Assembly (NCBI GenBank): GCA_024642765.1
Contig: JAHEAM010000035.1
Coordinates: 1 to 14,436, forward strand
Length of the DNA: 14,436 nucleotides
Source: Planctomycetaceae bacterium
Lineage (GTDB): Bacteria; Planctomycetota; Planctomycetia; Pirellulales; Pirellulaceae
Direction: 5' to 3'
Positions 6,484 to 12,662 of the stretch are shown in pieces. How positions within the stretch are numbered: position 1 is the stretch's first letter; each line of letters opens with the position of its first letter. Made by a program: the position numbers and the translations under genes. Below the pieces are notes generated by a model, which was not told the origin of the DNA, searched no databases, and saw nothing but the letters and a program-made list of their open reading frames with translations.

Positions 6484-8061
6484 ATGAGTTTCTTTTGTGG
6501 GCCCGATCATGTGCTCTTGAATCGTTTCGCTGGGCTTGTGTTTGTAATTGTTTTGGTTGGCTCAGGAGTATGGGCCGACGAAATCAAATGCTCGGATGAC
6601 CGGCCCGAAAAGAACATCGTTTTGTTTGTGACCGACGATGAAAGTCCGACGCTTGGTTGTTACGGTGACCCAGTTGCCGTGACCCCAACGATCGATCAGT
6701 TGGCGAAACAAGGCGTTCGGTTCGTGAACGCGTTTGCGACGACGGCCAGTTGTAGTGCGAGTCGCTCGGTGATTCTGTCGGGTCTGCACAATCATGCCAA
6801 TGGCCAGTATGGGCATACGCATGATTTTCATAAATTCGCTTCGTATCACGACGTCGTTCGACTAGCGCTGCCACAATTGCTCGCGCAAACTGGCTATCGC
6901 ACCGCACGCTGTGGGAAGTACCATGTGGCACCGGAAGCCGTTTATCATTTTGAAACAACCATTGCCGCCGACTCGCGTTCGACCGTTGAAATGGCCGAGA
7001 ACTGTCGAGAGTTCATTGACCATCCCAGTGAGAAACGACCTTTCTTTTTGTACTTCGCGACGAGCGACCCGCATCGGAGTGGCGAAGTCGAAAAACGTTC
7101 GCCACTGGAGCTGAAGCCCAATTTGTTCGGCAACAAACCCAACGGTGGTGCTTTTCCGGGCGTTAAAGAAGTGGACTTCGACCCTGCAAAAATACCCGTG
7201 CCAAGTTTTTTGCCCGATACGCCAGAGACTCGATCGGAGCTGGCCGAATACTATCAGGCTTGTTCACGCATCGACCAAGGCCTTGGGCGGTTGGTTGAAA
7301 TCTTGAAAGACGCCGGTGTATACGACAAGACTCTGATTGTATTTACCTCGGATCATGGAATGGCGTTCGCTGGCGCGAAGACGACGGTTTACGAACCGGG
7401 CCTGCGCGTGCCGTTTGTTGTTCGCAATCCATACGATGCAAGTAAAGGCATCGTATCTCAGGCGCTAATCAGCCACGTCGATATCACGCCCACTCTGTTG
7501 GACTTTGCTGGTGCATTGGCTGAAGCGGGCGACCGGCCCAAGACACCTATCGACGCGAACGCATTTTGGCGCGAGCGCGGCGAAGCTCTCTACGAAAAAC
7601 GTCGCGGGCCCAATAAGTTTGAGAGCTATCATGGGCGATCTTGGTTGCTACTTTTGCGAGAACCAAACTCCAGCATCCATGATTTCGTTTTCGCCTCGCA
7701 TACATTTCACGAAATTCAAATGTATTACCCAATGCGAGTCTATCGCGACGATCGGTATAAGTTGGTTTGGAACATTGCCTACAAACTTGATTATCCCTTT
7801 GCCTCCGATCTTTGGATCGCCTCGAGTTGGCAGGCGCAGTTTCGCAATGGGAAGGATGCACCTTATGGGACGAAAAACGTACGCGAGTACATCGAGCGCC
7901 CTCAGTTTGAGTTATTTGATATCGCGTCTGATCCAGACGAGTCCAAGAATTTGGCGCTCGATACGAAATTCAAAACGATTTTGGATGAATACAAACAAAA
8001 GCTGAAGCAAATCCAACGCGAATTGGACGACCCTTGGATTACAAAATGGGATTACGAATAG
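6484..8061 (+). CDS. Secreted sulfatase, N-sulfoglucosamine sulfohydrolase (SGSH)-like
   Basis: Type I sulfatase of 525 residues that should hydrolyse sulfate esters or N-sulfate groups of glycans outside the cytoplasm. ATG at 6484 has AGAGAG 7 nt upstream and gives a signal peptide with a hydrophobic core (residues 15-29) and an Ala-Asp cleavage area (30-32); longer in-frame starts run through the repeat spacer and are rejected. Metal ligands Asp51-Asp52 (FVTDDESP), Asp290-His291 (TSDHG), Lys145 and His147 (GKYHV) and the DPHR motif are visible. The formylglycine site is Cys90-Ser-Ala-Ser-Arg94, with Ala in place of the usual Pro. LHNHANGQYGHTHDFHKF, SHTFHEIQMYYPMR, NIAYKLDYPFASDL and ELDDPW strongly resemble human SGSH (heparan N-sulfatase). 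Planctomycetes carry many sulfatases for marine polysaccharides. No sulfatase-maturing enzyme is in the window. Substrate remains an inference. Confidence 0.92.
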   Translation: MSFFCGPDHVLLNRFAGLVFVIVLVGSGVWADEIKCSDDRPEKNIVLFVTDDESPTLGCYGDPVAVTPTIDQLAKQGVRFVNAFATTASCSASRSVILSGLHNHANGQYGHTHDFHKFASYHDVVRLALPQLLAQTGYRTARCGKYHVAPEAVYHFETTIAADSRSTVEMAENCREFIDHPSEKRPFFLYFATSDPHRSGEVEKRSPLELKPNLFGNKPNGGAFPGVKEVDFDPAKIPVPSFLPDTPETRSELAEYYQACSRIDQGLGRLVEILKDAGVYDKTLIVFTSDHGMAFAGAKTTVYEPGLRVPFVVRNPYDASKGIVSQALISHVDITPTLLDFAGALAEAGDRPKTPIDANAFWRERGEALYEKRRGPNKFESYHGRSWLLLLREPNSSIHDFVFASHTFHEIQMYYPMRVYRDDRYKLVWNIAYKLDYPFASDLWIASSWQAQFRNGKDAPYGTKNVREYIERPQFELFDIASDPDESKNLALDTKFKTILDEYKQKLKQIQRELDDPWITKWDYE

Positions 8062-8255
8062 CGGTTTGTCGAATTTTCCACTGTGTTCAATTTCCGCAGC
8101 GATTGAGGTGTGAGCCGTTTAAAACCAACATGTTTTGGTACATCCACCCACGGCCCTATAGCCATTCGGATCACTTTCTGCTTGTTCTGGCATGCTGCTA
8201 GCGAGGCCTGAGTTGATATGGAGAAGTTTCCCTAATTCCGGTATCGTTCGTAGCA

Positions 8256-8287
8256 CTTGGGAGTCTGTCGGTAGGCTGATTCCCAAG
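8256..8287 (-). terminator. Strong hairpin after the zinc-ribbon gene, between convergent genes
   Basis: CTTGGGAGTC (8256-8265) and GATTCCCAAG (8278-8287) form a 10-bp stem with one G-U pair around a 12-nt loop. It lies 12 nt downstream of the stop of the minus-strand gene and 195 bp after the sulfatase stop. It has no T-run on either side, so it is a likely but not canonical terminator, and could work in both directions. Confidence 0.45.
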
Positions 8288-8299
8288 CGTTTGAGACGA

Positions 8300-8590
8300 T
8301 CAAAAAAGATTGAGGATCATGGGGAATTCAACGATAAGAAATCCCAGGACGGCGAGAAACAGGAGCGACCACGCGAGGAGGCGAATCCAGCGAGGTTTAT
8401 TGGCCCAAATGGCCGTCGATTGGGTGACGTAATCACCGCAGTAGGGGCAACGCTCGGAGTCTTCGTAAATAGGTTTGTGACAAGCGGGGCAGTCAACGAA
8501 ATCGGCGTCGTCATCTTCGGCGAAATCGTCCGACTCCGCTTCGTTCCAATCCTCGGTTGAATCCCAATCAGATTCATCGCGGTAATTCAT
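8300..8590 (-). CDS. Small zinc-ribbon membrane protein
   Basis: A 96-residue protein on the minus strand. It has an acidic N-terminal region (residues 4-33, rich in Asp and Glu), a zinc-ribbon with Cys34-x2-Cys37 and Cys48-x2-Cys51 (CPACHKP...ERCPYCGDYV), then one membrane helix near the C-terminus (about residues 69-93). The spacing of the Cys pairs fits a one-zinc ribbon like those of DUF/zinc-ribbon membrane proteins common in planctomycetes. The helix with preceding basic residues (NKPRWIR) suggests the ribbon is on the cytoplasmic side. ATG at 8588-8590; no strong ribosome binding site. It is convergent with the sulfatase and divergent from the LysM protein gene, with only 76 bp between starts. 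Function unknown; the ribbon is the only recognisable part. Confidence 0.75.
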   Translation of the reverse strand: MNYRDESDWDSTEDWNEAESDDFAEDDDADFVDCPACHKPIYEDSERCPYCGDYVTQSTAIWANKPRWIRLLAWSLLFLAVLGFLIVEFPMILNLF

Positions 8591-8653
8591 ATCGGCTCGA
8601 TAGGGTTTTAGTTATTCGACACTTGCATTTGAAATCGCAAGTCAGGCTCGGTC

Positions 8654-8660
8654 AAGGAGG
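8654..8660 (+). promoter_or_regulatory. Shine-Dalgarno sequence that fixes a GTG start
   Basis: AAGGAGG, a full match to the 16S anti-Shine-Dalgarno, lies 6 nt before the GTG at 8667. It makes the GTG the clear start of the LysM protein gene, although there is no ATG nearby. Confidence 0.75.
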
Positions 8661-8666
8661 ACAGAG

Positions 8667-9911
8667 GTGCATTCATCCAAAAACACCATCGTTGCAATTT
8701 TGCTGCTGGGCGTTTCCTATGGCGTCTATCAAGTGATGACCGCGCCAACGGCACCGCTCGTTCCCAACAGCAATATTAGCGTGGAGGCCTCGGCGAAAGA
8801 GGGGACTCTCAATTCCACGATCAATCCAAACTCGAAACTCGACGCCACGCCAGCGGTCAACCCGCGGAAAGCAGCAATCGATTTAAACGATTTTGCGGCC
8901 AAGCCGCGAATTCCTAGTGGAATCGACAGCGAGCTCAATTCAGAACCCAAGTTCGACACAGCAAAACTACAAGCACCCTTGTTGCCAGCAGACTATTCAT
9001 TCTCCGCGCCGCCTAAACCGGATGCCGCGACAACACCAAATAATTTTGTTTCGTCCAATCAGTTTTCTTCTAGTGCACCCGCGTTGCCCAGCAGTTCGTT
9101 TGAACCAAGTGGAACAATGGCTCCTCTTGCTCGCAATTCCGACACAAATAGTTTTAGTTCCTCGCCAAGCGATGAGTTGAAGGTGTCAGGGCAAACGCAA
9201 CCGAAGGACCTGTACACGAACCTGCGTGGTTCGACGAAAGACCCAGTAGCAAACGCGGCCCCTACGATTCCGCTCGCCGATACATGGGTGACAGTGAAGG
9301 CACACGTGGCGACGGGCAAACCTGTCGATGCCTTGCGCGCGTTGACACCCTACTGCCAAGCACCCAATATGTCGGACACCGACCGCCAAGATGTCCTTAA
9401 CTGGCTCGATGCTCTTGCGAAGAAAGTCATCTACTCCAACGAGCATCATTTGGCAAGCGTGCCCTACGTTGTCAAGGCAAACGATTCGCTCGATACCTTG
9501 GCCGCAAGTTGGCATGTTCCGGTGCAACTGATCTACAACGTCAACAAAAATAAAATTACCGACCCGCTTGTGCTACCAGTTGGCGCCGAATTGAAGCAAA
9601 TTTCTGGACCGTTCGATGCCGTTCTGGATTTGACGAATCATGAATTGACTCTGATGCTAGACGGAATGTATGCCGCGCGGTTCGAGATCAAGCAAGTTGG
9701 CGAACAGGTGACGACCGGGCAGTTTGCTGTCACACAAAAGTCTGCGAAGGACGCGACGGGCGGCGATCAAGCTATTCAGCTTGACTCCGGGGCCGTGTTG
9801 CATGCCGAGAACTCGGGAACGTCGACGTCCGGGATTGCTTTCGGCCGACAGGAGGCGCAAGACCTCTACGGAATTCTATCGGTGGGTAGCCGAATAACGA
9901 TTCGCCGCTAG
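8667..9911 (+). CDS. Membrane-anchored LysM protein with degenerate YkuD-like C-terminus
   Basis: 414 residues, GTG start set by a perfect Shine-Dalgarno. Residues 7-25 form a signal-anchor (IVAILLLGVSYGVYQVM), followed by a long Ser/Pro/Asn/Ala-rich disordered region (about 30-205) and a helical segment (about 207-255). A LysM domain (about 267-311, YVVKANDSLDTLAASWHVPVQLIYNVNK) should bind the glycan of peptidoglycan. The last ~100 residues (314-414) resemble an L,D-transpeptidase (YkuD) fold: AVLDLTNHELTLMLDG, a Phe-Ala-Val-Thr strand, AVLHAENS and the final QEAQDLYGILSVGSRITI. The catalytic SxGC motif is missing: the aligned stretch reads TSGIAFGRQEAQ and has no Cys, so cross-linking activity is unlikely. 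It probably works as a cell-wall-binding or regulatory protein in the periplasm. The LysM call is firm; the YkuD relation is inferred from pattern. Confidence 0.82.
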   Translation: MHSSKNTIVAILLLGVSYGVYQVMTAPTAPLVPNSNISVEASAKEGTLNSTINPNSKLDATPAVNPRKAAIDLNDFAAKPRIPSGIDSELNSEPKFDTAKLQAPLLPADYSFSAPPKPDAATTPNNFVSSNQFSSSAPALPSSSFEPSGTMAPLARNSDTNSFSSSPSDELKVSGQTQPKDLYTNLRGSTKDPVANAAPTIPLADTWVTVKAHVATGKPVDALRALTPYCQAPNMSDTDRQDVLNWLDALAKKVIYSNEHHLASVPYVVKANDSLDTLAASWHVPVQLIYNVNKNKITDPLVLPVGAELKQISGPFDAVLDLTNHELTLMLDGMYAARFEIKQVGEQVTTGQFAVTQKSAKDATGGDQAIQLDSGAVLHAENSGTSTSGIAFGRQEAQDLYGILSVGSRITIRR

Positions 9912-10051
9912 GCGTTGTCAGGTAGCCCTGATAAAAATCGCACTGCGTATAATATTGGCTCAATTCGCTATACTGAATGAGAGTCTTTATCAGGCAATGT
10001 TCTGTCGATTGCCGTGTGAGCGTTTTGGTTTTGGTGCACGAGTCACTCATT
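9912..10051. promoter_or_regulatory. Spacer before priA with -10-like boxes
   Basis: TATAAT at 9948-9953 is a perfect -10 hexamer, but TTGTCA (9915-9920) is 27 bp away, too far for a standard promoter. A second -10-like TATACT (9969-9974) sits just before the ATG at 9977. If either is used as a -10, the transcript would start at about 9960-9981, which favours the GTG at 10052 as the priA start in the second case. Confidence 0.3.
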
Positions 10052-12358
10052 GTGGACAATGAACAGCAGCCTTCTCTTTTTGATACTACACCTGAACCGT
10101 GGGTGATTGACGACCAAGGCGATTGGTTGGCCGCTCGTGTTGTTTTCGCCGCTCCTCCGTTTGGACCGTACGACTATTCCATTCCGGTTGAGTTTGAAGC
10201 TGCAGTGGGTGTGGGCAAGCGATTGCTGTGCACACTCGGGCGCGGTGATCGAAAGATGATCGGCTATTGCACGCATATCATCGGGCCTCAACATGAGTTA
10301 GCCCGAGATGTAAACATTGCTCGCCTAAAGCCGATCGTATCGGTCGTCGATGACGAACCGATTATTCAACCGGCCATGATCCCCTTGGCCAAATGGATCG
10401 CCGAATACTACTTGTGTCCTTTGGGTTCGGTAATTGAAACGGTAGTACCCGTCGGCGTGCGGCAGCAAGCAGGCACGCGCGACATGTTGTTTTTGTCGGT
10501 GTCGGAAGATTTTCGGATCGACGATTCTGCGATTCGGCTTACTGATTTACAGCGACAAATCATGGACGTGTTGCTCGCAGGAGTTGAAGCCCTCACTCCC
10601 AAGGAACTCGCTGAGACAGCCGGTTGTACTCAGGGGCCTATCAGCGTCTTGCGCAAGAAAGGTTACATCGTCACGCACAATCGTCGCGTGATGCAGCGAA
10701 CGCACGAGATTCCAGCAGAGCTGCGTGAGGAGAATTTACCGCTTAACCCGGAACAACAAATGGCGCTGAACGATATTCAGTCAGCCGTTGATCGCCGGCA
10801 ACACGAAACGTTTTTGATGTTTGGAATCACGGGTAGCGGCAAAACAGAGGTCTACATCCGGGCGATCCAAAAAGCGGTTGCTCATGGACACCAAGCAATC
10901 GTGTTGGTTCCAGAGATCAGTTTAACGCCTCAAACGCGGCAGCGATTTCGGGCGCGCTTTGATCGCGTCGCAGTCTTGCATAGCCATCTTACTCCCGGCG
11001 AAAGGAGTTGGCACTGGAACGAAATTCTGGCGGGCCGTGTCGACGTCGTGATTGGAGCCAGGAGCGCTGTCTTTGCTCCTGTTCCGCGACTAGGCCTGAT
11101 CGTGATCGATGAAGAACATGACAATTCGTTCAAGCAGGACAAGGCACCTCGTTACCATGCACGTGACGTCGCGCAGTGGCGTGCGGAACGAGAAAATGTT
11201 CCTTTGGTCTTGGGTTCCGCAACGCCTTCTCTGGAAACCTATTCTGCGGCACAGCGCGGAACCTATCGATTGTTGAATCTGCCGAAACGCGTTCTTAATC
11301 GCCCATTGCCGATCGTTTCCACGATTGATATGCGTGCCGACTACACACCAGGCAAGGGCATCAGTCCCTTGAGCTTGAAACTTCGCCAAGAGATCAATCA
11401 GTCGATTCACGAAGGCGGTCAAGTCATCTTGTTGCTCAATCGGCGTGGCTATTCGACTCGTGTGCAGTGCCCCCATTGCGGTGAAGTTGTTTATTGCCCT
11501 GACTGTTCCATTCCGATGACTCATCATCTCGATGGAATGCGACTGGCGTGCCACTATTGCGATTTTCAGATGCCGACTCCCGACGTCTGTCCGAAGTGCC
11601 AGTACAATGCCATCCGATTTTCGGGGTTAGGCACACAGCGGTTAGAGCAGTACATCCATGCCGTGTTTCCAGAATTCACTTGTGCTCGTATGGATACCGA
11701 CACGATGAAGAAACCGGGCAGTCACGAGGCTACGCTTTCGCGTTTTCGACGTGGTGAGATTCAGTTGTTGCTAGGCACGCAGATGATTGCCAAGGGCCTG
11801 GATTTTCCAAATGTCACGTTGGTCGGCGTCGTGAATGCGGATTCGGCATTGCATTTTCCAGACTTTCGAGCAAGTGAACGCACGTTTGCGCTTGTCACCC
11901 AAGTTGCAGGTCGTTCAGGACGTGGTCCGAAGGGCGGGCGCGTTCTGGTGCAAACCTACTCGCCCGAGCATCCCGCCATCGTTGCAGCAACGCGACACGA
12001 TTATGAGAGATTTGCGCGTTATGAACTCAACATGCGTGAACAGGCTCACTTTCCACCGTTTGGCCGCATGGCACGGATTGTTGTTCGCAGTCCAAACAAA
12101 GAACTGGCAGAGGCTTTTGCGACGATGGTCGTCGAGCAAGTCAACAAAGAAAAGCTGAAACGAGCCATGGATTTCACGGTCATGGGGCCGGCTGTCGCAC
12201 CCGTCGAAAAGCTCCGCGGCAACTACCGATTTCATATATTGTTCATTGCAGCTCAGAACGTCGCGTTGCAAGAGGTCCTTGGAGCGGCTTCTGATAATTT
12301 TACCAATAGTGATGATGTACAATGGGTTATCGACATCGATCCGCAAGATATGTTGTAA
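10052..12358 (+). CDS. priA: Primosomal protein N' (replication restart helicase PriA)
   Basis: 3'-to-5' superfamily 2 DNA helicase that recognises abandoned forks and reloads the replicative helicase. An N-terminal DNA-binding domain (ARVVFAAPPFGPYDYSIP, PLAKWIAEYYLCPLGSV) is followed by Walker A GITGSGKTEVY (Lys264), LVPEISLTPQ, the DEEH box Asp353-Glu-Glu-His356, and a zinc-binding insert with eight Cys (473, 476, 482, 485, 500, 503, 513, 516). Helicase motifs GTQMIAKGLDFPNVTLVGVVNAD and QVAGRSGR follow. 768 residues from GTG 10052, a normal length. That start is chosen because the protein then begins VDNEQQPSLFDTTPEPW, like planctomycete relatives as I recall them; the ATG at 9977 would add 25 residues with no family resemblance. 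Neither start has a clear ribosome binding site, so it is uncertain. Followed 13 bp later by a small membrane gene. Confidence 0.95.
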   Translation: MDNEQQPSLFDTTPEPWVIDDQGDWLAARVVFAAPPFGPYDYSIPVEFEAAVGVGKRLLCTLGRGDRKMIGYCTHIIGPQHELARDVNIARLKPIVSVVDDEPIIQPAMIPLAKWIAEYYLCPLGSVIETVVPVGVRQQAGTRDMLFLSVSEDFRIDDSAIRLTDLQRQIMDVLLAGVEALTPKELAETAGCTQGPISVLRKKGYIVTHNRRVMQRTHEIPAELREENLPLNPEQQMALNDIQSAVDRRQHETFLMFGITGSGKTEVYIRAIQKAVAHGHQAIVLVPEISLTPQTRQRFRARFDRVAVLHSHLTPGERSWHWNEILAGRVDVVIGARSAVFAPVPRLGLIVIDEEHDNSFKQDKAPRYHARDVAQWRAERENVPLVLGSATPSLETYSAAQRGTYRLLNLPKRVLNRPLPIVSTIDMRADYTPGKGISPLSLKLRQEINQSIHEGGQVILLLNRRGYSTRVQCPHCGEVVYCPDCSIPMTHHLDGMRLACHYCDFQMPTPDVCPKCQYNAIRFSGLGTQRLEQYIHAVFPEFTCARMDTDTMKKPGSHEATLSRFRRGEIQLLLGTQMIAKGLDFPNVTLVGVVNADSALHFPDFRASERTFALVTQVAGRSGRGPKGGRVLVQTYSPEHPAIVAATRHDYERFARYELNMREQAHFPPFGRMARIVVRSPNKELAEAFATMVVEQVNKEKLKRAMDFTVMGPAVAPVEKLRGNYRFHILFIAAQNVALQEVLGAASDNFTNSDDVQWVIDIDPQDML

Positions 12359-12371
12359 TCGGAGACACGCA

Positions 12372-12659
12372 ATGGCTTCCCCTCGAACCTCGATTGCAAG
12401 AATTATGATTTGTACGGGAATCATAGCGGTTGGCGTCAGCGTGGTTCCGTTGGTTTATAATACCGACAGGGATCGATTCGGTGACATTCTTTCACTATTA
12501 ATGATTGCTGCGGTATTGATTGGTGGCTTGCTCGGAGTTTTGTTGGGCGGTGTGGATTGGATGTTTCGTGGCGTTGTCTTGGCAGCGTTGGTTTATTTTG
12601 TTGCCGCCACGATTTTGATGGTTTTGAGCGTGTTGGCGGCGCTAATGGGGTTAACGTAA
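12372..12659 (+). CDS. Small three-helix membrane protein of unknown function
   Basis: 95 residues, not recognised as a named family. ATG at 12372 has GGAGA (12361-12365) 6 nt upstream, and the gene starts 13 bp after the priA stop; longer in-frame starts would overlap priA and are rejected. Three hydrophobic segments are visible: about residues 9-29 (IARIMICTGIIAVGVSVVPLVY), 38-60 (LSLLMIAAVLIGGLLGVLLGGV) and 66-93 (VVLAALVYFVAATILMVLSVLAAL), joined by short loops, one with charged NTDRDRFGD. The stop is 3 bp before the histidine kinase start, so it is probably co-transcribed with it and perhaps with priA. The close link to the kinase suggests a partner role, but nothing in the sequence proves it. 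Confidence 0.7.
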   Translation: MASPRTSIARIMICTGIIAVGVSVVPLVYNTDRDRFGDILSLLMIAAVLIGGLLGVLLGGVDWMFRGVVLAALVYFVAATILMVLSVLAALMGLT

Positions 12660-12662
12660 AAC

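Noticed and set aside
9915..9953. TTGTCA and TATAAT as a sigma-70 promoter for priA
   Set aside because: The spacing is 27 bp, about 10 bp too long; only the -10 box is kept as a weak hint.
12246..12371. Upstream start for the small membrane protein
   Set aside because: It would overlap the priA end by over 100 bp out of frame; ATG 12372 has GGAGA at good spacing.
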